Source: Microbacterium enclense (GTDB taxonomy: Bacteria > Actinomycetota > Actinomycetes > Actinomycetales > Microbacteriaceae). Taken from it: DNA of 64,000 nucleotides. Shown piece by piece: positions 49,275 through 57,733 of this stretch; position 1 is the first letter of the stretch; every line of letters begins with the position of its first letter. The notes beneath the pieces were generated by a model. That model did not search any database. It was not told the origin of the DNA and was given only the letters and a program-made list of their open reading frames with translations. The position numbers and the translations under genes are program-made. The DNA lies in assembly GCA_038182865.1 (NCBI GenBank), contig CP116226.1, forward strand, positions 3,286,001 through 3,350,000. Direction: 5' to 3'.

Positions 49275-51356
49275 TTACTCGACGCGGAACAGCCTCATCG
49301 AGGTACCCGCGAAGGAGATCACATCCCCGGGCGAGTACGTCGCGACGTGGTGCGTGGGCGATTCTTCATCACTGGACCACAGCGAGACGAAGGTCACGTC
49401 GCCGTCGAGCGCGGGGAGTGTCACGTCGATGGGACGCTCGTCTCCGTGGACGACCAGGAGGATCCGATTGAGCGCTTCCTCCTCCGGGGTCGACGTCGCG
49501 AGGTATTGCAACGTGCGATGCGAAGGGTCGGTCCACCGCTGGCTGGACATCGTCTCGCCGTTCTCGTCGAACCAGGCCATGACGGATGCCGAAGGGATGC
49601 TCTCGCCGGCCCGAGCGAAGCGCCTCGGGCGCAGCGCGGGATTCTCACGTCGCAGGTGCAGGAGCCGTTGCGTATGGGCGAACAGATCGCTCTGCCAGGG
49701 CGCGAGGTCCCACGACAGCCAGGTCAGGGCGGAGTCGTGGCAGTACGCGTTGTTGTTTCCGCGCTGCGTCCGTCCCATCTCGTCGCCGGCCGTGATCATC
49801 GGCACCCCCGCCGAGAGGAGCAGGGTGCCCATGAGGTTGCGCATCGCCTTGCGCCGCGTCGCGAGTACGCGCTCGTCGTCGGTGCGCCCCTCGGCACCGT
49901 GGTTGAAGGATCGGTTGGTATCGGCGCCGTCGCGGTTCTGCTCTCCGTTGCCCAGATTGTGCTTGACGTCGTAGGACACGAGGTCGCGCAGGGTGAAGCC
50001 GTCGTGGGCGGTGACGAAGTTGACGCTCGCGAGAGGTCCACGCTCCTCCGAGAACGTGTTGGACGATCCCGCGAGACGCGTGGCGAAACCGCCGATCCCC
50101 ACGGGAGCCGTATCCGCGCGGCGGGCGTAGTCGACGTCGCTGAGCCAGAAGTTGCGCACACGATCGCGGTAACGGTCGTTCCACTCCTGCCAGCCGTCGC
50201 CGAAGTTGCCCGTCTGCCAGCCGCCCATGCCGACATCCCACGGTTCGGCGATGAGCTTCGTCCCCGAAAGATGATCGTCGTCACGGATCGCCTGCAGCAA
50301 CGGGTGCTCGGGGGTGAAGGAATGATTCGCGTCGCGACCGAGCGTCACGGCCAGATCGAACCGGAACCCGTCGATCTGCACGTCGTTCGCCCAATAGCGC
50401 AACGAGTCGAGCACGAGGCGCGCCGCGGCATCCGTCGAGGTGTTCACCGCGTTGCCGCAGCCGGTCTCATCGATGTACACGCCCTCATCGGTCTGCCGGT
50501 AGTACGAGCGGTTGTCGATACCGCGCAAGCTCGTACGCGGACCTCCGATGCCCTCTTCCGCGGTGTGGTTGTAGACCACGTCGAGGATCACCTCGAGGCC
50601 GGCCTCGTGCAGCAGCTTCACCATGCCTTTGAACTCGCGCAGGACCGCCTCGGGTCCTTCGGCACGACTGGCCGCGGTGGCGTAGGCGGCGTGCGGCGTG
50701 AAGAAGTTGAGGGAGTTGTAGCCCCAGTAGTTCGAGAGTCCGAGCTGCAGCAGTCGGGGCTCGGTCGCGAAGGCGTGGACGGGCAGCAACTCGATGCTGG
50801 TGACGCCCAGCGACTGGAAGTGGTCGATCATCGCCGGATGCGCGAGTCCCGCGTAGGTGCCGTGCAGGGCCGGGGGAACATACGGATGACGCTTGGTCAG
50901 GCCCTTCACGTGTCCCTCGTAGATCACGGTGCGATCCCACGAGACGCGGGGTTTCGCGGACGATCCCCAGTCGAATCCGCCCTCCACCACCACGGACCGC
51001 CAGTCTCCGTAGTTGCCTGATACGAGTCCGCGCGAGTAAGGCTCGATCAGAAGGCTCTGCGGGTTGAACGTGTTCCCGGGGCCGTGCGGGCCTCCCACGC
51101 GGATCGCGTACCGCGCGCCCGGTCGAAGCAGTGCCGTGGTGGCTTCGAAGAGACCGCCGCCGAGCGGGGTCATCGTCAGGGTCTCGGTCGCCCAGTCGAG
51201 GTCGACGTCGTCGAACACCAGGAGCTGCATCGCGTCGGCGTGTCCCGACCAGACGCGGAGGGTTCCCCCGTCAGGGCCGAGCCGCACCCCGAGGTCGTCG
51301 AAGGCGCTGTCGAGCAGAGCGGCGCCTGGGGCAAGGACAGTCTCGGGTCGGACCAT
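49275..51356 (-). CDS. glgX: Glycogen debranching enzyme GlgX
   Basis: An isoamylase-type GH13 enzyme that removes alpha-1,6 side chains. The 693-residue protein has an N-terminal CBM48 module, GHVKGLTKRHPYVPP, and VIYEGHVKG. The nucleophile Asp is at about 334 (DGFRFDLAVTLGRD) and Glu at about 371 (LIAEPWDVG). NFVTAHDGFTLRDLVSY is also present. The ATG at 51356 has TACCCT 7 nt upstream on the minus strand (complement of 51364-51369); the longer frame upstream is antisense to the cysteine desulfurase gene and is rejected. glgE follows 68 nt downstream. Confidence 0.95.
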   Translation of the reverse strand: MVRPETVLAPGAALLDSAFDDLGVRLGPDGGTLRVWSGHADAMQLLVFDDVDLDWATETLTMTPLGGGLFEATTALLRPGARYAIRVGGPHGPGNTFNPQSLLIEPYSRGLVSGNYGDWRSVVVEGGFDWGSSAKPRVSWDRTVIYEGHVKGLTKRHPYVPPALHGTYAGLAHPAMIDHFQSLGVTSIELLPVHAFATEPRLLQLGLSNYWGYNSLNFFTPHAAYATAASRAEGPEAVLREFKGMVKLLHEAGLEVILDVVYNHTAEEGIGGPRTSLRGIDNRSYYRQTDEGVYIDETGCGNAVNTSTDAAARLVLDSLRYWANDVQIDGFRFDLAVTLGRDANHSFTPEHPLLQAIRDDDHLSGTKLIAEPWDVGMGGWQTGNFGDGWQEWNDRYRDRVRNFWLSDVDYARRADTAPVGIGGFATRLAGSSNTFSEERGPLASVNFVTAHDGFTLRDLVSYDVKHNLGNGEQNRDGADTNRSFNHGAEGRTDDERVLATRRKAMRNLMGTLLLSAGVPMITAGDEMGRTQRGNNNAYCHDSALTWLSWDLAPWQSDLFAHTQRLLHLRRENPALRPRRFARAGESIPSASVMAWFDENGETMSSQRWTDPSHRTLQYLATSTPEEEALNRILLVVHGDERPIDVTLPALDGDVTFVSLWSSDEESPTHHVATYSPGDVISFAGTSMRLFRVE

Positions 51357-51404
51357 GCGATCTAGGGTAGTGAAGGCGGCCGGTGATCGCGGAAGGAGCT
51401 CAGG

Positions 51405-52589
51405 ATGCAGGTCTACCTCGATCACGCAGCGACCACGCCGTTGCGCGCAGAAGCGCGCGACGCATGGCTGGCCGCGCATGACGTGTTGGGGAATCCCTCG
51501 TCCATCCACGGCGCGGGGCAGGCCGCGCGGCGTCTTCTCGAAGATGCGCGCGACGAGCTCGCCCGCGTTCTGCACTGCCAGCCGATCGAGATCGTGTTCA
51601 CCTCGGGCGGGACGGAGGCGGCCAACCTCGGGCTGAAAGGACTGTGGTGGGCACGCCCCGAGGGCGCGCAGTCCGTGGTCCTGCCTGACGGCGAGCATCA
51701 CGCCACCCTCGATGTCGTGTCCTGGCTGGCGTCCGCCGAGGGCGCCGTCGTCCGGCCGGTCGCGCTCGACGGGCTCGGGCATATCCAGGTCGATTCCTTC
51801 GCCGCCGCGCTCCCCGGCGCGGCACTGGCGACCGCGCTCGTGGCCAACAACGAGGTCGGAACTCTCCAGGATGCCTCTGTGCTCGCGTCGTCGGCGTCTC
51901 GCGCGGGTGTTCCCCTGCACCTGGACGCGGTGTCGGCGTTCGGGACGGTGCCGGTCGACTTCGCGGGCTGGCGCGGACCGGGGAACGGCAGCGGCGGACT
52001 GGTCGCGCTCTCGGTGTCGGCACACAAGGTCGGTGGACCCGTCGGTGTCGGCGCGGCCGTCATCTCGCGCCACGCGCAGCTGGCTCCGCTCGTGCACGGC
52101 GGAGGTCAACAACGCGGTCTGCGTGCGGGGACCCAGGACGTGGCCGGTGCCGCCGCGTTCGCCGCCGCCGCCACCGCCGCCGAGGGGGAACGCGAGCGGG
52201 AGTACGACCGGCTCCACACCCTGCGGGAGCGCCTGGTGAGCGGGATCCGGGCCCAGATCCCCGAGGCCCGGCTCCTGGGCGACCCCACCGGTCGTCTTCC
52301 CGGCAACGCCCACATCCTGTTCCCGGATGCCGCCGGCGAGACGATGCTCTTCCTCCTCGACATGGCCGGTATCGCGGTGTCCACGGGGTCGGCGTGCCAG
52401 GCCGGCGTCGCCGAACCCTCGCACGTCGTTCTCGCGCTCGGGCTCGACGAACGCGCTGCGAGGTCGGTCCTGCGGTTCACCCTCGGACGTACCTCGACAC
52501 CGGACGACGTCGACACCGTGCTCGCCCGACTGCCGGACGCGTACGCGCGGGCGGTGGCATCCGGCACCCGCTCAGCCCTCCGTTCGTAG
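51405..52589 (+). CDS. Cysteine desulfurase (NifS/IscS-like)
   Basis: A PLP enzyme that removes sulfur from cysteine as a persulfide. The 394-residue protein starts MQVYLDHAATTPLR and has the SGGTEAANLGLKG block, H in DGEHHATLD, the PLP lysine K208 (SAHKVGG) and the active-site cysteine C331 in a GSACQAG loop. It is directly upstream of mnmA, whose -10 box overlaps its stop codon, so its sulfur probably goes to tRNA thiolation. Fe-S supply by another desulfurase (SufS) is likely encoded elsewhere. Confidence 0.94.
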   Translation: MQVYLDHAATTPLRAEARDAWLAAHDVLGNPSSIHGAGQAARRLLEDARDELARVLHCQPIEIVFTSGGTEAANLGLKGLWWARPEGAQSVVLPDGEHHATLDVVSWLASAEGAVVRPVALDGLGHIQVDSFAAALPGAALATALVANNEVGTLQDASVLASSASRAGVPLHLDAVSAFGTVPVDFAGWRGPGNGSGGLVALSVSAHKVGGPVGVGAAVISRHAQLAPLVHGGGQQRGLRAGTQDVAGAAAFAAAATAAEGEREREYDRLHTLRERLVSGIRAQIPEARLLGDPTGRLPGNAHILFPDAAGETMLFLLDMAGIAVSTGSACQAGVAEPSHVVLALGLDERAARSVLRFTLGRTSTPDDVDTVLARLPDAYARAVASGTRSALRS

Positions 52590-52598
52590 ACTGGATGC

Positions 52599-53696
52599 AT
52601 GCGAGTTCTGGCGGCGATGAGCGGTGGCGTCGACTCCGCGGTGGCGGCAGCCCGTGCCGTCGATGCGGGGCACGACGTGGTGGGTGTGCACCTGGCGCTT
52701 TCGCGCGCCGGGGGAACGCTCCGAGCCGGCAGCCGCGGCTGCTGCACGATCGAGGATGCGATGGATGCCCGTCGTGCTGCCGACAAGCTCGGGATGCCGT
52801 TCTACGTGTGGGACTTCTCGGAGCGCTTCCGCGACGACGTCATCGATGATTTCGTCTCGGAGTACCGCGCGGGGCGCACCCCGAACCCGTGCATGCGCTG
52901 CAACGAGAAGATCAAGTTCGCCGCCCTCCTCGAGCGGGCGATCGAACTCGGTTTCGACGCGGTGTGCACGGGCCATTACGCCACGCTGGTCGACACGGCC
53001 GAGGGGCGTGAGCTGCACCGCGCCTCCGACAACGCCAAGGATCAGTCGTACGTCCTCGGCGTGCTGACCGCCGAACAGCTCGCGCACACCTACTTCCCGC
53101 TCGGGTCGACGCCGTCGAAGGCGCTCGTTCGGGCCGAGGCCGAGGAGCGCGGACTGACCGTCGCCCAGAAGCCCGACAGCCACGACATCTGCTTCATCCC
53201 CGACGGGGACACCCGCGGTTGGCTCGCCGACAAGGTCGGCGCCGAGAAGGGCGAGATCCTCGACCGAACCGGAGCGGTGGTCGGCACGCACGAGGGCGCT
53301 CACGCCTTCACCGTCGGCCAGCGCCGAGGGCTCCAGCTGGGTGTGCCGGCGTCGGACGGCAAGCCGCGATTCGTGCTCGAGGTACGCCCCGTCAGCAACA
53401 CCGTCGTCGTCGGCCCCAAAGAGGCCCTCGCGTGCGCCGAGATCGCGGGCGAGAGGTTCACCTGGGCCGGACGCGCCCCGTCGCGGGAATCGTTCGCGTG
53501 CGACGTGCAGATCCGTGCCCACGCTGATCCGGTGCCGGCTTTCGCCGCTCTCGAGGACGGGGTGTTGACGGTGCGTCCTGAGACGCCGTTCGACGGTGTG
53601 GCCCCCGGCCAGACCGCCGTGCTCTACGACGGCACGCGCGTGATCGGTCAGTTCACGATCGACCAGACGGTGTCGGCGGTTCCGGTCGACGTCTGA
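52599..53696 (+). CDS. mnmA: tRNA-specific 2-thiouridylase MnmA
   Basis: Makes 2-thiouridine at wobble position 34 of Lys, Glu and Gln tRNAs. The 365-residue protein has the PP-loop SGGVDS at 8-13, the catalytic cysteines C98 (NPCMRCN) and C198 (SHDICFIP), and the DQSYVLGVL motif. The N-terminal region lacks the usual GMSGGVDSSVAA spelling (here AMSGGVDSAVAA) but is intact. TAGACT at 52587-52592 lies 6 nt before the ATG and includes the stop codon of the upstream gene, so it may have its own leaderless mRNA. Confidence 0.96.
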   Translation: MRVLAAMSGGVDSAVAAARAVDAGHDVVGVHLALSRAGGTLRAGSRGCCTIEDAMDARRAADKLGMPFYVWDFSERFRDDVIDDFVSEYRAGRTPNPCMRCNEKIKFAALLERAIELGFDAVCTGHYATLVDTAEGRELHRASDNAKDQSYVLGVLTAEQLAHTYFPLGSTPSKALVRAEAEERGLTVAQKPDSHDICFIPDGDTRGWLADKVGAEKGEILDRTGAVVGTHEGAHAFTVGQRRGLQLGVPASDGKPRFVLEVRPVSNTVVVGPKEALACAEIAGERFTWAGRAPSRESFACDVQIRAHADPVPAFAALEDGVLTVRPETPFDGVAPGQTAVLYDGTRVIGQFTIDQTVSAVPVDV

Positions 53697-53699
53697 TCT

Positions 53700-53726
53700 C
53701 GTCACACATCGTTCTCCCCTCTCGAC
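53700..53726 (+). promoter_or_regulatory. ECF41-type promoter before the carboxymuconolactone decarboxylase gene
   Basis: CGTCACA (53700-53706), 16 nt, CGAC (53723-53726). From memory, ECF41 sigma factors recognise TGTCACA in the -35 and CGTC in the -10; this site matches 6 of 7 and 3 of 4 with a fitting spacer. The leader that follows holds a near-perfect hairpin (GGTGAGAGGCG / CGCCTCGTCACC, about 53732-53759). The neighbouring sigma gene is an ECF41 member, so the site is probably its target. Confidence 0.6.
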
Positions 53727-53776
53727 AACCCGGTGAGAGGCGATCTCCGCCTCGTCACCGACTCGAGGAGAACGAC

Positions 53777-54235
53777 ATGCGCAGGATCGATCTGTCCCGC
53801 ACCAACCGAACCGGCTACGCCGCAGTGCTGGGCTTGGAGGCCTACTCGCGGACCCACGTCGATCGAACACTGTACGAACTCATCAAGTTGCGTGCGTCGA
53901 TCGTGAACGGCTGCGGATTCTGTGTCGACATGCACGCGACGGATGCGGCCCGTCGAGGCGTTCCACATCGCACGCTGCACGCGGTGTCGGCCTGGCAGCA
54001 CGCCGGCGATCTCCTCGACGATCGACAGCGCGCGGCGCTCGCCCTCACCGACGCGATCACACGAGTGGGACCCGAGTCGGTGACCGACGCCGTGTGGGAG
54101 CGGGCGGCGTCGTTCTTCTCCGAGAAGGAATTGGGGTCGATCGTGCTGGCGATCGCGACGATCAACGTCTGGAACCGGATCGCGCTGGCGACAGGGATGA
54201 CGCCGCCCGTAGACGACGCGCATCCCGCGGCGTGA
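53777..54235 (+). CDS. Carboxymuconolactone decarboxylase/AhpD-like protein
   Basis: A 152-residue all-helical protein with the AhpD-type redox motif CGFC (C46, C49) and H53 in NGCGFCVDMHATDAARR. It is therefore more likely a peroxidase-like or thiol-disulfide protein than a true decarboxylase. This family is the standard genetic partner of ECF41 sigma factors, and the next gene is one. An ECF41-like promoter lies upstream. The ATG follows a GAGGAG-like sequence by about 7 nt. Confidence 0.9.
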   Translation: MRRIDLSRTNRTGYAAVLGLEAYSRTHVDRTLYELIKLRASIVNGCGFCVDMHATDAARRGVPHRTLHAVSAWQHAGDLLDDRQRAALALTDAITRVGPESVTDAVWERAASFFSEKELGSIVLAIATINVWNRIALATGMTPPVDDAHPAA

Positions 54236-54270
54236 GGGCACCGACGGGGCGGACGGGTAGCGTCGGAGGG

Positions 54271-55137
54271 GTGACGACGCCCGCTGGTCTGGCCTGGAGC
54301 CGAGAGCGGGACCGGCTCGTGGGGCTCGGTTATCGCATGCTCGGGGATTTCGGCGAGGCGGAGGACGTGGTGTCGGACGTCGCCATCGAGGCACTCCGTG
54401 AGGAAGCCTCGGGTGTCGAGGTGCGCTCGTGGGAGGCGTGGTTGACCACCGTGTGCGTGCGCCGGTGCATCGACCGGCTACGGCGACTGCAGGCGAGCCG
54501 TGAAGAGTATCCCGGCCCGTGGCTTCCCGAGCCGGTGGCCACGGATCGGCTCCCCGACGAGATCGCCTCCGGCCGCGAGCTCCTCTCGATCGCGATGCTG
54601 CACCTGGCGGAGCAGCTCGACCCGCACACACGAGCGGCCATCGTGCTGCATCGTGCCTTCGGCATGACGGCGGTCGAGATCGCTCCCGTCCTGGACCGGT
54701 CGCCCGCATCGGTTCGGCAGCTCATCTCTCGCGGCGAGCGGCGCCTGCAGCCGCGAGAGGCGCTCCCGACCCGAGCGGCCGCAGCGGCGATCGTCGACCG
54801 TCTCGTCCGCGCGGTCGAGAACGGCGACATCGCGCGGGTGACGGAGCTGCTGACCGACGATGCCGTGCTCTGGGCCGACGGCGGCGGTGTCGTGAAGAGT
54901 GCGCTCAATCCGATCTTCGGGGCCACACACATCGCCCGGTTCTTCGCGGGAGTGCTGCAGAAGGCGGCGACGCAGGCCGAGCCGATATCGGCCCGTGCCG
55001 TCGAGGTGAACGGGGAGATCGCCCTCTCGTTGTCGACCTACGGCCTGGCCGACGTGATCGCTTTCGAGTGGCGCGACGAGCGGGTGTGCGGCATCCGTCG
55101 CGTGTCCAATCCCGCCAAGCTCACGCGAGCGTGGTGA
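54271..55137 (+). CDS. ECF41-family RNA polymerase sigma factor with SnoaL-like regulatory domain
   Basis: A 288-residue sigma factor. Region 2 is at about 10-75 (GYRMLGDFGEAEDVVSDV), the linker has WLPEP at 84-88, and region 4 is at about 105-165. The C-terminal SnoaL-like extension carries DGGG at 203-206 and ends NPAKL (280-284). WLPEP, DGGG and NPxKL are the hallmark motifs of group ECF41, in which the extension replaces an anti-sigma factor. The GTG start lies 7 nt after TAGCGT (54258-54263), a housekeeping-type -10. It probably drives the upstream carboxymuconolactone-decarboxylase gene. Confidence 0.92.
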   Translation: MTTPAGLAWSRERDRLVGLGYRMLGDFGEAEDVVSDVAIEALREEASGVEVRSWEAWLTTVCVRRCIDRLRRLQASREEYPGPWLPEPVATDRLPDEIASGRELLSIAMLHLAEQLDPHTRAAIVLHRAFGMTAVEIAPVLDRSPASVRQLISRGERRLQPREALPTRAAAAAIVDRLVRAVENGDIARVTELLTDDAVLWADGGGVVKSALNPIFGATHIARFFAGVLQKAATQAEPISARAVEVNGEIALSLSTYGLADVIAFEWRDERVCGIRRVSNPAKLTRAW

Positions 55138-55210
55138 TCACGGGCTCAGCGACGGCGTCGTCCACGACAACCCCCGCGCCGATGTCGGTGGTCATTCCTA
55201 TGATTGGCGG

Positions 55211-57628
55211 GTGGCTGAGCACGATCCCTCCTCCCTTTCCCTCGATGACGCGCGCGCCGAAGTCGCGACGCTGACCGAGCGCATCACCGAGGCCCGCGAC
55301 GCGTACTACGGGCGCGACGCCGAGCTCGTCGACGACGCGACCTACGACGGCTGGATGCATCGCCTCGAGGCCCTGGAGCGCATGCATCCGGAGTTGCAGG
55401 GGCAGGACAGCCCCACCCAGTCCGTCGGAGCGGCGGAGGCGACCGACCTCGCCACGATCGAGCACGCCGAACGGATGCTCAGTCTCGACAACGTCTTCTC
55501 CCCGGAAGAACTGCGTGACTGGGCAGTCAAGACCGAAGCGGCCGCCGGCAGAAAAGTGCACTGGCTGAGCGAGCTGAAGATCGACGGACTCGCGATCAGC
55601 CTCCGCTACGAGAACGGGGTCCTCACGTCGGCGGCGACCCGCGGCGACGGCCGCGTCGGCGAGATCGTCACCGACAACGCCCTCCGTCTCGCCGGTGTGC
55701 CGCGCGAGCTCGCGGGAGACGGGCACCCGCGGCTCGTCGAGGTCCGCGGCGAGGTGTTCATTCCCGTCGCGAAGTTCGAGAACCTCAATCGCCTCCAGGG
55801 CGAGTATCGCGAACGGGCGGTCGCGGAGGCGCGGGAACGTGCGGCGGGACGCCGCAGCAGCCGCTCGTTCGATGAGGAGAAGGCCGAGCAAGCGGCCGCG
55901 CGCCGGTTCCCGGCCTTCGCGAACCCGCGTAACGCCGCGAGTGGCGGGCTGCGGCAGCAGATCGAGAAGAAGTCCGGACTCGAGCTCGAGGCCGGCCTCG
56001 CGCGCCTCGAGTCGCTCTCGCTGTACGTGCACGGCATCGGCGCATGGCCCGATCCGCCGGTTGCCGCGCAGAGCGAGATCTATGAGCTGTTGGCCTCGTG
56101 GGGGTTGCCCACGTCTCCCTACAGCCGCGTCGAATCGACGATCGACGGGGTCCTGGGCTTCGTCTCGCACTACGGCGAACACCGGCACGACGTCGAGCAC
56201 GAGATCGATGGTGTGGTCGTCAAAGTCGACGAGCTGGCGCTGCACGACGAACTGGGGGCGACAAGTCGCGCCCCTCGATGGGCGATCGCGTACAAATACC
56301 CACCCGAGCAGGTGAACACGAAGCTGCTCGACATCGTGGTCTCCGTGGGGCGCACGGGGCGCGCGACGCCGTTCGCCGTGATGGAACCGGCGAGGGTCGC
56401 CGGCAGTGTCGTTCGCCAGGCCACCCTCCACAATCAAGACGTCGTGAAGGTCAAAGGCGTGCTGATCGGCGACACCGTCGTGCTGCGCAAGGCGGGTGAC
56501 GTCATTCCCGAGGTGCTCGGTCCGGTGGTCGAGCTCCGCGACGGGACGGAGCGCGCGTTCGTCATGCCGGCCGACTGCCCCGAGTGCGGCACCCCTCTTC
56601 GCCCCGCGAAGGAGGGCGACATCGATCTTCGGTGCCCCAATGCCCGATCGTGTCCCGCGCAGGTGCGTGGACGCGTGGAACACATCGGGTCGCGCGGCGC
56701 CCTCGACATCGAGGCGCTCGGTGAGGTCACCGCGGCCGCGCTGACGCAGCCCGAGGTTCCCGAACGGGCGCCCCTGGACACCGAGGCGGGACTCTTCGAT
56801 CTCACGATCGAGCAGTTGGTTCCCATCGAGGTGGTGGTCCGTGACTCCGAGACGGGCGAGCGCAAGGTCGATCCCGACACGGGGGAGCTCGTGAGACGCG
56901 CACCGTTCCAGAAGCTCGGCCCCGCGTCCTACCCGCCGGGCACGGAGGATCTCGATCCGGCGGAGCGTCGACGCCGTGGGATCCGGAAGGACCACCGGGA
57001 GGTGCTTCCCTCCGAGCAGGCGACGAAGCTGATGATCGAGCTCGACAAGGCGAAGACGAAAGATCTGTGGCGCCTCCTGGTGTCGCTGAACATCCGTCAC
57101 GTGGGACCGGTCGCGGCTCGAGCGCTCGCGCAGTGGTTCGGATCTCTGGATGCCATCCGCGCAGCGTCACGCGAAGAGCTCGCGGCGGTCGAGGGTGTCG
57201 GCGGAATCATCGCCGACGCGGTCATCGATTGGTTCGAGGTGGACTGGCACCGCGAGATCGTCGACCGATGGGCGACCGCAGGCGTGCGATTCGCCATTCC
57301 CGGGCATCCCGGCCCGGGGGCGGCGGCCACCGCCGGCGGCGTTCTCGCGGGACTCACGGTCGTGGCCACGGGCTCGCTCGAGGGCTACTCACGCGAAGGG
57401 GCGCAAGAGGCCATCCTCGCCGCGGGAGGGAAGGCCGCGTCGAGCGTGTCGAAGAAGACCGACTTCGTCGCCGCAGGGCCGGGCGCGGGCTCGAAGCTCG
57501 CGAAGGCCGAGGAACTCGGGCTTCGCATCCTCGATGCCGCGCAGTTTCGCATCCTCGTCGAGCGGGGTCCCGGTGCTCTCGACGCGGGTACCACGGGCGA
57601 TGAAGAGGACGACGAGGGCGATTCCTAG
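55211..57628 (+). CDS. ligA: NAD-dependent DNA ligase LigA
   Basis: Seals nicks at Okazaki fragments using NAD. At 805 residues it is longer than the usual 670-700. It has the Ia domain with YYGRDAELVDDATYD, the adenylated lysine K123 in ELKIDGLAIS, OB-fold motifs, the Cys4 zinc finger (CPECG...CPNARSC), helix-hairpin-helix repeats and a C-terminal BRCT domain. Extra length comes from about 35 residues near 205-235 (ERAAGRRSSRSFDEEKAEQ) and a ~70-residue Pro/Glu-rich segment near 515-590. The GTG lies 6 nt after TATGAT (55199-55204). Confidence 0.95.
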   Translation: MAEHDPSSLSLDDARAEVATLTERITEARDAYYGRDAELVDDATYDGWMHRLEALERMHPELQGQDSPTQSVGAAEATDLATIEHAERMLSLDNVFSPEELRDWAVKTEAAAGRKVHWLSELKIDGLAISLRYENGVLTSAATRGDGRVGEIVTDNALRLAGVPRELAGDGHPRLVEVRGEVFIPVAKFENLNRLQGEYRERAVAEARERAAGRRSSRSFDEEKAEQAAARRFPAFANPRNAASGGLRQQIEKKSGLELEAGLARLESLSLYVHGIGAWPDPPVAAQSEIYELLASWGLPTSPYSRVESTIDGVLGFVSHYGEHRHDVEHEIDGVVVKVDELALHDELGATSRAPRWAIAYKYPPEQVNTKLLDIVVSVGRTGRATPFAVMEPARVAGSVVRQATLHNQDVVKVKGVLIGDTVVLRKAGDVIPEVLGPVVELRDGTERAFVMPADCPECGTPLRPAKEGDIDLRCPNARSCPAQVRGRVEHIGSRGALDIEALGEVTAAALTQPEVPERAPLDTEAGLFDLTIEQLVPIEVVVRDSETGERKVDPDTGELVRRAPFQKLGPASYPPGTEDLDPAERRRRGIRKDHREVLPSEQATKLMIELDKAKTKDLWRLLVSLNIRHVGPVAARALAQWFGSLDAIRAASREELAAVEGVGGIIADAVIDWFEVDWHREIVDRWATAGVRFAIPGHPGPGAAATAGGVLAGLTVVATGSLEGYSREGAQEAILAAGGKAASSVSKKTDFVAAGPGAGSKLAKAEELGLRILDAAQFRILVERGPGALDAGTTGDEEDDEGDS

Positions 57629-57699
57629 AAGGTGTTCATGGGGATCGCACGAGCGAGTCGAGGGGGTGAGCCGAGGCGGCCTCGCCGAAGGCGATCCGA

Positions 57700-57725
57700 T
57701 TCTCGCGGCGCTCCGGTCGCGAGAA
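57700..57725. terminator. Hairpin between convergent ligA and acyl-CoA ligase gene
   Basis: TTCTCGCG (57700-57707) pairs with CGCGAGAA (57718-57725), 8 bp with a 10-nt loop, just after the minus-strand gene's stop side. Possible bidirectional terminator without a clear T-run. Confidence 0.5.
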
Positions 57726-57733
57726 GAGCGCGT

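Noticed and set aside
53777..54235. True 4-carboxymuconolactone decarboxylase of aromatic degradation
   Set aside because: No protocatechuate-pathway genes are nearby and the CGFC-H motif is that of AhpD-like redox proteins; the ECF41 context explains it better.
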